Assembly: GCA_017983635.1 (NCBI GenBank)
Contig: JAGOBA010000005.1
Location: forward strand, 1 to 64,000
Length of the DNA: 64,000 nucleotides
Reading direction: 5' to 3'
From: Alphaproteobacteria bacterium
Lineage (GTDB): Bacteria; Pseudomonadota; Alphaproteobacteria; Micropepsales; Micropepsaceae
Numbering within the stretch: position 1 is the stretch's first letter; each line of letters starts with the position of its first letter. This document shows, in pieces, positions 8,928-18,357 of the stretch. The notes under the pieces were generated by a model. That model did no database searches and was not told the DNA's origin. It saw only the letters and a program-made list of their open reading frames with translations. The position numbers and the translations under genes are program-made.

Positions 8928-9719
8928 TCAGTGATCCACGTCGCGCCACAGGCGGCGATAGGCGAGGTAGAGCAGCGCCGACAGGAAGATAAGAAAGATC
9001 ATGACCTTCACGCCCATACGCTTGCGCTCTTCCATCTTCGGCTCTGCAGCCCACGTCAAGAACGCCGCGACGTCCTTGGCCATTTGCTGCTTCGTCGCAG
9101 GCGGGTTACCGGCGTCGGGCGCATAGGTCACTTGACCGTCAGACGTCAGCGGTGCCGGCATCGCGATCTGATGGCCCTGGAAATACGCGTTGTAGTTCAG
9201 TCCCGGCAAAAGCGAGAAATCCGATGGTGGATCCGAATAACCGATGAGTAACGCAACGATGTAGTCCGCTCCACCGTGCCGCGCCTTGGTGACCACCGAC
9301 AGGTCGACCGGATACGCGTTGTTGTTTGCCGCGCGAGCCGCCAGCTCGTTCGGGAACGGAGACGGGAAGCGATCGGCCGGCGTGCCGGGGCGTTGGATCG
9401 TCTCGCCCTTGTCATCGAGTGCATTGACCTGCATCGACGCCGCAATCGCCTTCATCTGCGCTTCCGTAAACTCCGGCCCGCCGGGCTGCGAGAGATTACG
9501 GAAAGACAGCAAGTGCATCGCGTGGCACGCGGCGCAGACTTCCTTGTAGACCTGATAGCCGCGCTGCAACTGCTGACGGTCGAAGTGGCCGAACGGCCCC
9601 TCCCAGGTCCAAGTCTGCGGCTCTGGGTGCTTCGCATCGAGCGCACCCTCAGCCGCGTTGGCGGCGCCGGTAAGGCCCAGCGTCACGGCAAGCGTAAGGA
9701 GAAGTTTGAACTTCGTCAT
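8928..9719 (-). CDS. petC: Cytochrome c1 of the bc1 complex
   Basis: Membrane-anchored c-type cytochrome of complex III that passes electrons from the Rieske centre to cytochrome c. The 263-aa precursor has an N-terminal signal peptide ending near AANA-AEG, the heme-attachment motif CAACH (in VYKEVCAACHAMHLL), the MPAPLTSDGQVTY segment with the axial Met, and one C-terminal membrane helix (VKVMIFLIFLSALLYLAY). Two ATGs are close: 9725 and 9719. GAGGGG abuts the first and is six bases before the second, so I chose 9719. Last gene of the operon. Confidence 0.95.
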   Translation of the reverse strand: MTKFKLLLTLAVTLGLTGAANAAEGALDAKHPEPQTWTWEGPFGHFDRQQLQRGYQVYKEVCAACHAMHLLSFRNLSQPGGPEFTEAQMKAIAASMQVNALDDKGETIQRPGTPADRFPSPFPNELAARAANNNAYPVDLSVVTKARHGGADYIVALLIGYSDPPSDFSLLPGLNYNAYFQGHQIAMPAPLTSDGQVTYAPDAGNPPATKQQMAKDVAAFLTWAAEPKMEERKRMGVKVMIFLIFLSALLYLAYRRLWRDVDH

Positions 9720-9729
9720 GGTCATCCCC

Positions 9730-11022
9730 TCACTTCGCCGCCGCGGAAACGGCGCCGCCGCTTTTCGTGGCCAACACCGCCTTCGATATGCTCTCCGGCA
9801 CCGGCAACGGCGTCTCCATGAGACCAACCATCGGTGTGATCACCAAGAAGTGGAGGAAGTAATAGAACGTGAGGATCTGCGCGAGGATCAGCTTACCGAT
9901 CGGAAGCTCCACACCGAAGAACACCAAGTTCGAGTCGTCCGCCGTCTGTGCACCCAAATAACCGAGCAGGAAGATCACGATCATCAGGATCCAGAACAAC
10001 TGCTTCATGATCGGGCGAAAGTTGTTTGACCGGACGCGTGATGTATCAAGCCACGGCAGCAACGCCCAAACGAAGATCGCGCCGAACATCAAGATCACGC
10101 CGATCAACTTGTCCGGGACCGAGCGCAGGATCGCGTAGAGCGGCAGGTAATACCACTCCGGCACGATATGCGCGGGCGTCACAAGTCGGTTCGCCGGAAT
10201 GTAGTTGTCCGTATGACCCAGCGCGTTTGGATTGAAGAAGATGAAGTAGCAGAAAACGAGCATGAAGATCGCGATCCAGAACGCGTCCTTCGTCGTGTAG
10301 TAGGGATGGAAGGGCACCGTGTCCGCCGGCCCCTTCACGTCGATGCCCAGCGGATTGTTGTTGCCAGGCACGTGCAGCGCCCAGATGTGCAGCACCACCA
10401 CACCCGCAATCACAAACGGCAGCAGGTAGTGCAAGCTGAAGAATCGTTGAAGCGTCGAGTTATCGACCGCAAACGACCCCCACAACCACTGCGTAACGCT
10501 CTCGCCGATCAACGGGATAGCACTGAAGAAGTTCGTGATAACGGTCGCACCCCAGAACGACATCTGACCCCACGGCAACGTGTAACCAAGGAACCCCGTC
10601 GCCATCATCAGCAGATAGATGACGATCCCGAGCAGCCACAGCACCTCGCGCGGCGCCTTGTACGATCCGTAGTAGAGCCCGCGGAAGATATGCAGGTAGA
10701 CCGCGACGAAGAACATCGACGCGCCATTGGAGTGTATGTAGCGCAGCAGCCAGCCGTAGTTCACATCGCGCATGATCCGCTCGACGCTGTCGAAGGCCAG
10801 TGTCTCGTGCGGTACGTAATGCATTGCCAGCACAATGCCGGAGACGATCTGGATCGCCAGCATGAACGTCAGGATGGCGCCGAACGTGAACCACATGTTG
10901 AGGTTCTTCGGCGTCGGAAACTGCAGCATCGTCTCGTCGAGGAGGCGAATGATCGGCAGCCGGCTATCAAGCCACTTCGTGAAGGCGTTCGTCGGTTTAT
11001 AGGAATAGTTGCCCTGCGCCAT
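9730..11022 (-). CDS. petB: Cytochrome b of the bc1 complex
   Basis: Di-heme membrane subunit carrying the Qo and Qi sites. The 430-aa protein shows paired heme-ligand histidines ([13 protein letters not shown] and [19 protein letters not shown]), the [16 protein letters not shown] segment and the Qo-site PEWYY motif ([15 protein letters not shown]). Eight or so hydrophobic helices are evident. It lies 8 bp after petA and 4 bp before the first possible petC start. Confidence 0.97.
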   Translation of the reverse strand: MAQGNYSYKPTNAFTKWLDSRLPIIRLLDETMLQFPTPKNLNMWFTFGAILTFMLAIQIVSGIVLAMHYVPHETLAFDSVERIMRDVNYGWLLRYIHSNGASMFFVAVYLHIFRGLYYGSYKAPREVLWLLGIVIYLLMMATGFLGYTLPWGQMSFWGATVITNFFSAIPLIGESVTQWLWGSFAVDNSTLQRFFSLHYLLPFVIAGVVVLHIWALHVPGNNNPLGIDVKGPADTVPFHPYYTTKDAFWIAIFMLVFCYFIFFNPNALGHTDNYIPANRLVTPAHIVPEWYYLPLYAILRSVPDKLIGVILMFGAIFVWALLPWLDTSRVRSNNFRPIMKQLFWILMIVIFLLGYLGAQTADDSNLVFFGVELPIGKLILAQILTFYYFLHFLVITPMVGLMETPLPVPESISKAVLATKSGGAVSAAAK

Positions 11023-11030
11023 AGTCGCCC

Positions 11031-11597
11031 TCAGCCGTGATGTTCAGCAGCCGCGGCACCGGCTTTCGGTGCGGCGCCGATCAGTACTTTGGTGTCCGTC
11101 AAGAACTGGTACGGCGGAACCGCCAAGTTCTTCGGCGCGGGACCTTTGCGAATACGCCCCGACGTGTCGTAATGCGAACCATGGCACGGGCACAACCAGC
11201 CGCCGAACTCGCCCTTCATGTCCTTGCTGGGCACGCAGCCCAAGTGCGTACAGGTCGCAACCAGAATGAGCCATTCCGGTTTTTGCACGCGGTCTTTGTC
11301 CGCTTGCGGATCGCGCAGCTGATCGATCGGAGCTTCTTCAGCCTGCTTCACTTCATCCGGCGTCCGCCGGCGGATGAAGACAGGCTTCTTTTGCCACTCA
11401 ATCGTCACGATCTGTCCGGCCACGATCGGCGATAGATCGAACTCGACTTCTTTCAAAGCCAGCGTATCGGCGGCAGGATTCATTTGATCGATGAAGGGCC
11501 AGAGCGAGGCCGCAAGGCCAACCCCAGCTGCGGCCGCTGAGGCCACGTAGATGAAATCACGCCGCGTAACGTTGGCGTTATCGGTTGTGTGCGCCAA
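11031..11597 (-). CDS. petA: Rieske iron-sulfur subunit of the bc1 complex
   Basis: Ubiquinol-cytochrome c reductase [2Fe-2S] protein of 188 aa. It has an N-terminal twin-arginine-like anchor ([19 protein letters not shown]) and the two cluster-binding boxes CTHLGC and CPCHGSHYD. The only reasonable start is TTG at 11597: there is no ATG or GTG between the upstream in-frame stop and the Tat motif, and a GAGGGGG lies nine bases before the TTG. First gene of the petABC operon; its promoter should be in the 230-bp region to trmL. Confidence 0.95.
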   Translation of the reverse strand: MAHTTDNANVTRRDFIYVASAAAAGVGLAASLWPFIDQMNPAADTLALKEVEFDLSPIVAGQIVTIEWQKKPVFIRRRTPDEVKQAEEAPIDQLRDPQADKDRVQKPEWLILVATCTHLGCVPSKDMKGEFGGWLCPCHGSHYDTSGRIRKGPAPKNLAVPPYQFLTDTKVLIGAAPKAGAAAAEHHG

Positions 11598-11827
11598 GGT
11601 TGAAGGCCCCCTCTTGGGCTATATTCGGGATATGGAAGTGATGCAGTCGAACGGCGACGAGGCGCGCCACCGCAGGCTGGAACCAAGCTCTTGAATTCGC
11701 CCGCAAAATAGAGAGTCGCCCCCACATGGTCTTGCGTCACGATGCCGCATAAATGGCTGAACGCTGCGGCTTCGGTGGATCATTTCATCGCTCGCCCCGC
11801 AGCGGCGTTTCCGGTTGATTGCGATCA

Positions 11828-12286
11828 ATGCGCATTGCCCTGTTCGAGCCCGATATTGCCGCCAACACTGGCACCATCATTCGACTCGGCGCGTGCATGA
11901 ATGTAGCGATCGACATCATCGAACCCTGCGGCTTCCCCTTCGGTGACGCCTCGTTGAGGCGAGCCGGCCTCGACTATCTGCCGAAAGCGACCGTCGTCCG
12001 TCACGCGTCATGGCAAGCCTTCGAATCGCAGCGGCAAGGTCGCCTGATCCTGGCGACGACCAAGGCATCACTGCCCTACACCGCCGTGGGTTATCGCAGC
12101 AGCGACATCCTTCTCTTCGGTCGCGAGAGCGCCGGGGTCACGCCTGACGTCGCCGCTGCGGCTGATGAAAGCGTGTGCGTCCCGATGGCGCCCGGCACAC
12201 GCTCGCTCAATGTCGCTTTGGCCACCGCCATGATCCTCGGTGAAGCCTTGCGCCAAACCAATGCCTTCAAGGAGGTTGCGCAATGA
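11828..12286 (+). CDS. trmL: tRNA (cytidine(34)-2'-O)-methyltransferase
   Basis: SPOUT-class methyltransferase modifying the wobble nucleotide of tRNA-Leu. The 152-aa product starts [20 protein letters not shown] and has the knot-forming motifs [10 protein letters not shown] and [26 protein letters not shown], characteristic of the TrmL/YibK group. A TTG three codons upstream (11819) is in frame, but family proteins start at this ATG. The last bases overlap the hemF start as ATGA. Confidence 0.93.
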   Translation: MRIALFEPDIAANTGTIIRLGACMNVAIDIIEPCGFPFGDASLRRAGLDYLPKATVVRHASWQAFESQRQGRLILATTKASLPYTAVGYRSSDILLFGRESAGVTPDVAAAADESVCVPMAPGTRSLNVALATAMILGEALRQTNAFKEVAQ

Positions 12287-13152
12287 ATGTGGATATCTCT
12301 GTGGAACGAAAGACCCGTGCCGCGGGCTGGTTCGAAGAACTGCGCAACCGGATCTGCGCCGAGTTCGAGCGCCTGGAAGATGAGCTGACCGGTCAACTAT
12401 CGGATCGCCAGCCCGGCCGTTTTGAGCGAAAAACCTGGAAGCGCCACGCCGAACCAGGCGCGGACGCCGGCGGCGGCACAATGTCGATCCTGCACGGCCG
12501 CGTTTTCGAAAAGGTCGGCGTGAACATCTCGACGGTGTTCGGCACCTTCTCGAAAGAGTTCGCCGCCTCAATCCCCGGCGCTTCTGAGGACCCGCGCTTT
12601 TGGGCGGGCGGCATCTCGCTGGTAGCGCACATGCAGAACCCGCTGGTTCCAGCCGTGCACATGAACACGCGGCACATCGTGACCAAGAAGGCCTGGTTCG
12701 GCGGCGGTGCCGACCTCACCCCGATGCGCCCGAACGATCAGGACACCACCGACTTCCACGCCGCACTGCGCAACGCCTGCGATCGCCACAGCCCGCACTA
12801 CTACAGGGACTTCAAAGCCTGGTGCGACGAGTACTTTTTCCTGGCCCACCGCAACGAACCGCGCGGCATCGGCGGCATCTTCTACGACTATCTCGACACG
12901 GACGATTGGGAAGCCGACTTCGCCTTCACCCGCGATGTCGGCCTTGCATTCTTGAACATCTATCCCCAGCTTGTCCGCCGCCATATGAACAGGCCCTGGA
13001 CCAAAGAAGACCGGGAGCATCAGCTGACGCGCCGCGGCCGCTACGTCGAATTCAACCTGCTCTATGACCGCGGCACGCAGTTCGGCCTAAAAACCGGCGG
13101 AAACGTTGAAGCAATTCTCATGTCCCTGCCGCCGGAAGTCCGCTGGCCCTGA
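12283..13152 (+). CDS. hemF: Oxygen-dependent coproporphyrinogen III oxidase
   Basis: Aerobic heme-biosynthesis enzyme converting coproporphyrinogen III to protoporphyrinogen IX. The 289-aa protein contains the family blocks [33 protein letters not shown] (in part), [33 protein letters not shown]-type sequence and [32 protein letters not shown] inside the end of trmL lies just before the ATG, and the genes overlap by four bases, so they are coupled. Confidence 0.97.
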   Translation: MNVDISVERKTRAAGWFEELRNRICAEFERLEDELTGQLSDRQPGRFERKTWKRHAEPGADAGGGTMSILHGRVFEKVGVNISTVFGTFSKEFAASIPGASEDPRFWAGGISLVAHMQNPLVPAVHMNTRHIVTKKAWFGGGADLTPMRPNDQDTTDFHAALRNACDRHSPHYYRDFKAWCDEYFFLAHRNEPRGIGGIFYDYLDTDDWEADFAFTRDVGLAFLNIYPQLVRRHMNRPWTKEDREHQLTRRGRYVEFNLLYDRGTQFGLKTGGNVEAILMSLPPEVRWP

Positions 13153-13170
13153 TGAACACACCCCAAAACG

Positions 13171-13202
13171 TTGTCATGGTCGGCGCAGGCGGGCCATGAC
13201 AA
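13171..13202. repeat. Inverted repeat downstream of hemF
   Basis: Perfect 9-bp arms TTGTCATGG and CCATGACAA (13171-13179 and 13194-13202) flank a 14-base GC-rich middle. It starts 18 bp after the hemF stop. No T-run follows, so it is not a standard terminator. The GTCATGG...CCATGAC ends match those of the larger repeat at 30547-30700, suggesting a decayed relative. Confidence 0.5.
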
Positions 13203-13236
13203 TCTATGTGGGAATCGGTCCGCCCCGGAGTCTGAC

Positions 13237-13806
13237 ATGTCGCTCGTTCGTCTCGCAGCAATAACGCTCGCAGCTTTCCTACTCATCACCCCAACCGTAG
13301 CTGCGGCCCCCAAAGTACCTGCGCCCCCACTCTCACTGGACGTCTACTTCGGCGACTGGCAGGGCACGGCGACCGCAATGAGCGAGACTGACGAAGACTT
13401 CCCGACCTCGAAGCGCGACATCGCGGTCTCGATCAACAAGTCCGCCATCGGCGGGTTCCTACTCTCTTGGTCGACACTTCAACGCCAGAAGGGCAACCCC
13501 AAAGCGCCGCTCGAAGTTTTGAAATCGACAACTGTCGAGTTCGTACCCGCACTCAACCCGAACACCTGGCGCGCCAAGGCCGAGTCCGATCCCTACAGCG
13601 GCGGCATCCTCTATTGGGCCCGCCTCGACGGTTCGGGCCTCGTGATCTCAAGCTTCACGATCAACCAGGACGGCAAGCCCGAGTTCCAAACCTACCGCCG
13701 TCGTGTCGAAGGCAAGGACATGCGCCTTGAGTTTTCGAATGTGAAAGACGGCAAGTTTGTCCGTACCGTCAAAGGCAACCTGCGCAAGCTGAAGGGCGCA
13801 CGCTAA
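13237..13806 (+). CDS. Exported protein of unknown function
   Basis: A 189-aa product starting MSLVRLAAITLAAFLLI with a clear signal peptide that would be cut near TVAAA-PKV. The mature part has alternating beta-like segments (YFGDWQGTATAMSET, GLVISSFTINQDGKPEFQTYRRRVEGKDMRLEF), suggesting a small periplasmic beta-rich, lipocalin-like domain; I do not recognise a family. The frame stays open upstream to 13171, but that part covers the inverted repeat and lacks coding character. Its stop overlaps the convergent phosphatase gene by four bases. Confidence 0.8.
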   Translation: MSLVRLAAITLAAFLLITPTVAAAPKVPAPPLSLDVYFGDWQGTATAMSETDEDFPTSKRDIAVSINKSAIGGFLLSWSTLQRQKGNPKAPLEVLKSTTVEFVPALNPNTWRAKAESDPYSGGILYWARLDGSGLVISSFTINQDGKPEFQTYRRRVEGKDMRLEFSNVKDGKFVRTVKGNLRKLKGAR

Positions 13807-14651
13807 GGCTCTACGCGCACCAATAGCGCCGTCGCGTCGTCGCTCTTCTTCATCCGCGGATAACGCTCGCCGTTCGGGTCGTCGTCTTCGATGTGCCTCA
13901 GCTCGCGCGCCAGCGTCGCAAGCCCAATCGTCTGAGCCGTCGCGATCAGCTCCCGATCGCCGTAACGTTTGTAGTCCTCGACAAGCGCATAGAACCCATC
14001 CGTCGCAAGCAGAACCGTCGCCGGTCCCGACAGCGCGAGCGACGTCACCGTCGCGTGCGCCCCAACAGCCGGATCGGCACCCAGCAACCAAAACCCTTGC
14101 GGCGTGTTCACAGTGTTTCGTCCTCGCCGCAACTCCGGCAACACGACGGCCGGACCCAGCGGCTGCCCCTTGCGCTCCGCAATCATCTTCGCGGCCAACC
14201 TCGTCTCGAACGCCGTGCGTGAGGGATTAACGCCGAAGTTGTGCACCTCATCGTCGCTCGTCTCGACGAGAACGCGACTATCGCCGACATAGGCAAGATT
14301 GAGCCGCCCCGCCTCGACCCCGATCAAACTCATTGTCGTCCAGGGCAATTCGTAGCGCTCGCCGACCGGTCTTAGCTTCTCGGCATTGAACCGGTCCGTG
14401 ATTCCCTGCGCGACCGTCGTCACCAGCGCGCGCAAGTCGGCACCGTGCGCTCCGTGCTGCAAGAAGAGATCGCGCGCCACATGCGACGCCCAAGCCGCAT
14501 CGCTCTTACCCGGCATCAACGGCGTATCCGAAAGCGCGGTGACGCCATCAAGCACAAACGCTATCGAATGCGTCGCCCCAAGCGCATCCTCATTCACCCG
14601 CTCAGCCGAGCCGCCGATACTCAACCCCTCGATGACCGTGATCTGTGGCAT
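13803..14651 (-). CDS. PP2C-type protein phosphatase family protein
   Basis: The 282-aa protein follows the PP2C metal-dependent phosphatase layout: an early NEDALG segment, VLDGVT in place of the usual DGMGG, LAYVGDSRVLV, LLATDGFYALVEDY and a terminal KSDDATALLV. The Asp residues of these boxes match the metal ligands. No membrane segment or sensory domain is present, so it is probably a cytosolic Ser/Thr phosphatase of unknown target. It stands alone, with the CCA-transferase operon ending just upstream in the same direction. Confidence 0.8.
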   Translation of the reverse strand: MPQITVIEGLSIGGSAERVNEDALGATHSIAFVLDGVTALSDTPLMPGKSDAAWASHVARDLFLQHGAHGADLRALVTTVAQGITDRFNAEKLRPVGERYELPWTTMSLIGVEAGRLNLAYVGDSRVLVETSDDEVHNFGVNPSRTAFETRLAAKMIAERKGQPLGPAVVLPELRRGRNTVNTPQGFWLLGADPAVGAHATVTSLALSGPATVLLATDGFYALVEDYKRYGDRELIATAQTIGLATLARELRHIEDDDPNGERYPRMKKSDDATALLVRVEP

Positions 14652-14679
14652 ACGCTGCTACCGTCTTTCGTTTCGTAGG

Positions 14680-15918
14680 TTAGATCGTCGCCTGAACGAC
14701 CGCTTTCAGCCGTTCCGCCAGCGAAAACATGTCGTCAGTAAAGTCGCTATCGATCCACCATTCCTCGACCTCGCCCAGCACCTTACCAACAAGTGGGCCC
14801 TGCGGGATGCCCGCAGCCATTGCGTCGGGTCCTTTGAGCGGAAACACCGGCCGCACCCACCCGTCCGCAAGCGCAAGCAACGCGCGCCACTGAACGGCGT
14901 TCGAAGCCTTGGGATCTTCCGCCCAACGCAGCCGTACCCAATCCTTGAACCGCGTCGGCCCAAACCGATAGAGCACGCGGCGAACCTCACGAATGGAGAG
15001 ATACGACACCACTTTTACCGGTGCCGTCAGCATCTCCGACAGCCGGTCGCGATCGCCGTTCGAAAGCCGCCAGCGGGTCGAGATTTCTCCCGCCAGCGCC
15101 GCGTCGCTCATTAACGCGCCTAGGCGCAGCAACCCGTCGGCGGCGAAAAAACAATCACCGTCCGCATCGCACAACCGCTGGAACCGCTCGAAGTGGAGTT
15201 CGCCCGGCAACACCGCGCCAAGCACACCAGAAGCCGCCATCGACCGCAGCACGGGGACCGGCGCATCCGCCGCGAGCAACTTCAGCATTTCCTTTTGAAT
15301 GCGCTCACCCGAGAGCGTCTTCATCTGCCCCCGTGCATCGGCGCACGCGCGCAAACCCGCATCGTCGATCTCGCCGACCCCGTACCAGGCGTGAAAGCGG
15401 AACAACCGCAAAATGCGCAAATAGTCTTCCGCAATCCGCTGTGCCGGATCGCCGATGAACCGCACACGCCGTGCGGTCAGATCGGCAATCCCACCCACCG
15501 TATCAAGCACCGCGCCGGTCATGTCCGCATAGAGCGCATTCATCGTGAAGTCGCGCCGCTTTGCGTCCTCGGCCCAATCATCGGTGAAAGCAACCGTAGC
15601 CCGCCGCCCGTCGGTCGACACGTCGCGCCGCAGCGTCGTGATCTCGAACGGCCTCTTTGCCGAGATTGCCGTCACTGTCCCATGCTCGATCCCGGTCGCC
15701 ACCGCGCGCAAGCCGGCAGCCTCGATTCGCTGCGTCACCTCTTGCGGCGTCAAGGGCGTCGCAATGTCGATGTCTTCGACGGGCACTTTGAGTAGCGCAT
15801 TGCGCACACAGCCACCGACAAAGCGCGCAGCGCCACCGTTCGCAATAAGTACGTCCATCACGGCGCGCGTCTCCGGCGCGTTCAGCCAAGGCTCGTTCTT
15901 GATCGAAGGCGTTGTCAT
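14680..15918 (-). CDS. CCA tRNA nucleotidyltransferase / poly(A) polymerase-family protein
   Basis: Class II nucleotidyltransferase that adds or repairs the tRNA 3' CCA end. The 412-aa protein has the NT-domain start RFVGGCVRNALL followed by the catalytic Asp pair VEDIDIAT, then RRDFTMNALYAD, FIGDPAQRIAEDYLRILRLFRFHAWYG and the C-terminal RNA-binding part. No C-terminal HD phosphohydrolase domain is seen. It starts 3 bp after the upstream Nudix stop (15922), so it is the last gene of a three-gene operon. Confidence 0.9.
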   Translation of the reverse strand: MTTPSIKNEPWLNAPETRAVMDVLIANGGAARFVGGCVRNALLKVPVEDIDIATPLTPQEVTQRIEAAGLRAVATGIEHGTVTAISAKRPFEITTLRRDVSTDGRRATVAFTDDWAEDAKRRDFTMNALYADMTGAVLDTVGGIADLTARRVRFIGDPAQRIAEDYLRILRLFRFHAWYGVGEIDDAGLRACADARGQMKTLSGERIQKEMLKLLAADAPVPVLRSMAASGVLGAVLPGELHFERFQRLCDADGDCFFAADGLLRLGALMSDAALAGEISTRWRLSNGDRDRLSEMLTAPVKVVSYLSIREVRRVLYRFGPTRFKDWVRLRWAEDPKASNAVQWRALLALADGWVRPVFPLKGPDAMAAGIPQGPLVGKVLGEVEEWWIDSDFTDDMFSLAERLKAVVQATI

Positions 15919-15921
15919 CCC

Positions 15922-16551
15922 TCAGCCGTACAGCCGCTCATAGAGATTGACCAGTATCCCTGCAGTCGCTCCCCAGATGTAATGTCGGTCATAGGTCATC
16001 GCATAGTAGCGCCGCTCGCGGCCTTGCCATGTCGACGTCTGCTGCTTCTGATTTGCGGGCTCCATCAAGAACGCCAGCGGCACCTCAAACGCCTCCGCCA
16101 CTTCCCGTTCGTCGACCTTCAGGTCGAACCCCTCGCGCACAAGCGCCACAAACGGCTGTATCGCAAAACCAGTCCCCGTCTCATAACGATCGAGTTCGCC
16201 CCGCACCTCGATGAACGAGCGCGACAGCCCGACTTCTTCCTCCGTCTCGCGCAGCGCCGCAGCGACAGCATCGTCATCCCCGCCATCGACCCGCCCACCC
16301 GGAAAGCTCACCTGCCCAGCGTGGCGCGCCAGATGATCCGCACGCCGCGTGAACAACACGCTGAGCCCATCACGGCGCTCGATGATCGGAATCAAAACTG
16401 CTGCAGGCCTCAGCACCCGGCTCGGCTCAAGTTCGCCGCGCATCGTCGGATTGAGATCAAAGTCGCCGCGTTTCAGCGCGTGCTCGCCACTCTTGAACTG
16501 CACGCGCTGCTGTATACGGCGCTTCAACTCGACATCGAGCGACGCACTCAC
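15922..16551 (-). CDS. CoA pyrophosphatase (Nudix hydrolase)
   Basis: A 209-aa Nudix protein of the coenzyme A diphosphatase type. The box reads GGRVDGGDDDAVAAALRETE then EEVGL, with the REUxEExGU core intact and a CoAse-style GGRxDxxD lead-in; the C-terminal part has YIWGATAGILVNLYERL, typical of CoAse family members. I placed the start at the GTG (16551), which overlaps the DUF1285 stop as GTGA; a longer frame to 16590 lies inside that gene. Confidence 0.85.
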   Translation of the reverse strand: MSASLDVELKRRIQQRVQFKSGEHALKRGDFDLNPTMRGELEPSRVLRPAAVLIPIIERRDGLSVLFTRRADHLARHAGQVSFPGGRVDGGDDDAVAAALRETEEEVGLSRSFIEVRGELDRYETGTGFAIQPFVALVREGFDLKVDEREVAEAFEVPLAFLMEPANQKQQTSTWQGRERRYYAMTYDRHYIWGATAGILVNLYERLYG

Positions 16552-17156
16552 TCGGGCGACCCCAGCGAAAAGAACACGCCTCCACTCCAAACACCAAGCT
16601 CGCGCCCGCTCGCCGTCGCGCGCTCTTCGGCCAACCCGACTAACTCATAAAACACGGCGCGCGACACCAGCGCTTCCAATCCGGCGCGAACATGCAAATA
16701 GGGACGAGGTTCACGATCAGGTCCGCGAAATTCAACCCGCAACATATGCTCAGGACCGGCTACCACGCTGTCGCCGACATTCGTCATGAATGTCAGCTGC
16801 TGCTCTGGTCCGCGCGCTTCCGCATCAACACGGACAGCCGTGAACGGCGCATCCTCGACCGTGAGCCCCACCTTCTCAACCGGCGTGACCAGCACATACC
16901 GCCCGTTCGCCTCACGCTTCAGGATCGTCGAGAACAACCGCACCAGCGCCGGCCGCCCTATCGGCGTGCCCAAATAGAACCAAGTCCCATCGACCGCAAT
17001 CCGCATATCGATGTCGCCGCAGTCCGGCGGATTCCACTTTTCGATTGGGGGCAACTTGCGCGTGTGGGCGGATTCGGCTTGAACCTCGGCAAGCCCGCGC
17101 AGCAAGTCGGGGGCAGGTGCCCCCCAGTGCATCGGATCTTGTGCCGAATTGGACAT
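16548..17156 (-). CDS. DUF1285-family protein
   Basis: A 202-aa soluble protein with the DUF1285 layout: PPIEKWNPPDCGDIDMRIAVDGTWFYLGTPIGR near residues 36-68, then LVRLFSTILKREANGRYVLVTPVEKVGLTVEDAPFTAV. Function is unknown in the family. First gene of an operon with the CoA pyrophosphatase and the CCA transferase, a linkage common in alphaproteobacteria. The upstream 174 bp separate it from the divergent moxR operon. Confidence 0.85.
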   Translation of the reverse strand: MSNSAQDPMHWGAPAPDLLRGLAEVQAESAHTRKLPPIEKWNPPDCGDIDMRIAVDGTWFYLGTPIGRPALVRLFSTILKREANGRYVLVTPVEKVGLTVEDAPFTAVRVDAEARGPEQQLTFMTNVGDSVVAGPEHMLRVEFRGPDREPRPYLHVRAGLEALVSRAVFYELVGLAEERATASGRELGVWSGGVFFSLGSPE

Positions 17157-17330
17157 ACTGGCCCGATTTCAACCCGTTAACGTGATCGTTCAACTGTCGT
17201 TGAGCATAGGACCTTAAGCAGTTCTGTCCATGGCCCGGTATTGGCTATAACTCTCTGCGCGGTGCCTTAGAAAAGCCGCCGAACGCGCATGATCTCCGTC
17301 ATTATCCAAACCTGAAGCGATGGCTGTCGA

Positions 17331-18338
17331 GTGACCAACCCCATGCAAGCCCTAGAAACCTCCGATTCCATCGTCCGCGAAGTCGAGCACGCGGTCGCGC
17401 GCCTCGCCGCGGTTCGCGAAGCCGTCGGCCGTGTCATCTTTGGCCAGCGCGAGGTCGTCGATCAGGTGCTGATCACGATGTTGGCTGGCGGACACGGCTT
17501 GCTGGTCGGCGTCCCTGGCCTCGCCAAAACCCGCCTCGTTGAGGCGTTGGGTGTCGTCCTAGGCCTCGCCACCAAGCGCATCCAGTTCACGCCGGACCTG
17601 ATGCCCGCCGATATCGTCGGCTCCGAAGTGCTCGAGGAGGCCGAAACCGGCCGCCGCTCGTTTCGCTTCATCAAAGGCCCGGTCTTCGCGCAGCTTCTGA
17701 TGGCCGACGAAATCAACCGTGCCAGCCCCCGCACGCAGTCGGCACTGCTGCAGGCAATGCAGGAACACCACGTTACCGTTGCCGGCATGCGCTACGACCT
17801 GCCGCACCCCTTTCACGTTCTCGCGACCCAGAACCCGCTGGAGCAAGAAGGCACCTACCCGCTCCCCGAAGCCCAACTCGACCGCTTCTTGATGCAGATC
17901 GACGTCGGCTACCCCGATCTTGAATCGGAAAAGCGCGTCCTGCTTGCGACCACCGGCGTCGCCGAAGAGCAACCGAAAGAAGTCATCCGCGCCCAAGACC
18001 TAATGTTCTTCCAGCGCCTCGTGCGCGCCATTCCGGTCGGCGAGAAAGTCCTGGACGCAATCCTGGCCCTCGTGCGCAGCGCCCGCCCCGAAGACGGCGG
18101 CGTGCAAGACATCAAAGCGCACGTCGCTTGGGGCCCGAGCCCGCGCGCGAGCCAAGCGTTTTCGCTCGCCGTCCGTGCCCGTGCCTTGGTCGAAGGACGC
18201 TTTGCGCCGTCGGTCGACGACGTTGTGGCGCTGGCCCCGCCAATCTTACGCCACAGAATGGCGCTCAATTTTGCAGCGCGCGCCGACGGCGTGACCATGA
18301 CGGACGTGATCCATCGCTTGACGGGTCCGTTCCAGTAA
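17331..18338 (+). CDS. MoxR-family AAA+ ATPase
   Basis: A 335-aa AAA+ protein with Walker A GVPGLAKTR (residues about 60-68), Walker B LLMADEINR (122-130), the sensor-1 region HVLATQNPLEQEGTYPLPEAQLDRF and a C-terminal lid. MoxR ATPases act as chaperones in maturing complexes, usually with VWA and DUF58 partners, as the next genes suggest. The start is either this GTG or the ATG four codons later at 17343; neither has a strong ribosome-binding site. First gene of a four-gene operon. Confidence 0.92.
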   Translation: MTNPMQALETSDSIVREVEHAVARLAAVREAVGRVIFGQREVVDQVLITMLAGGHGLLVGVPGLAKTRLVEALGVVLGLATKRIQFTPDLMPADIVGSEVLEEAETGRRSFRFIKGPVFAQLLMADEINRASPRTQSALLQAMQEHHVTVAGMRYDLPHPFHVLATQNPLEQEGTYPLPEAQLDRFLMQIDVGYPDLESEKRVLLATTGVAEEQPKEVIRAQDLMFFQRLVRAIPVGEKVLDAILALVRSARPEDGGVQDIKAHVAWGPSPRASQAFSLAVRARALVEGRFAPSVDDVVALAPPILRHRMALNFAARADGVTMTDVIHRLTGPFQ

Positions 18339-18357
18339 CGACGAGGATCTAATCGGC

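Noticed and set aside
13171-13202. Inverted repeat after hemF as a rho-independent terminator
   Set aside because: No U-rich run follows and the loop is long; reported as a repeat instead.
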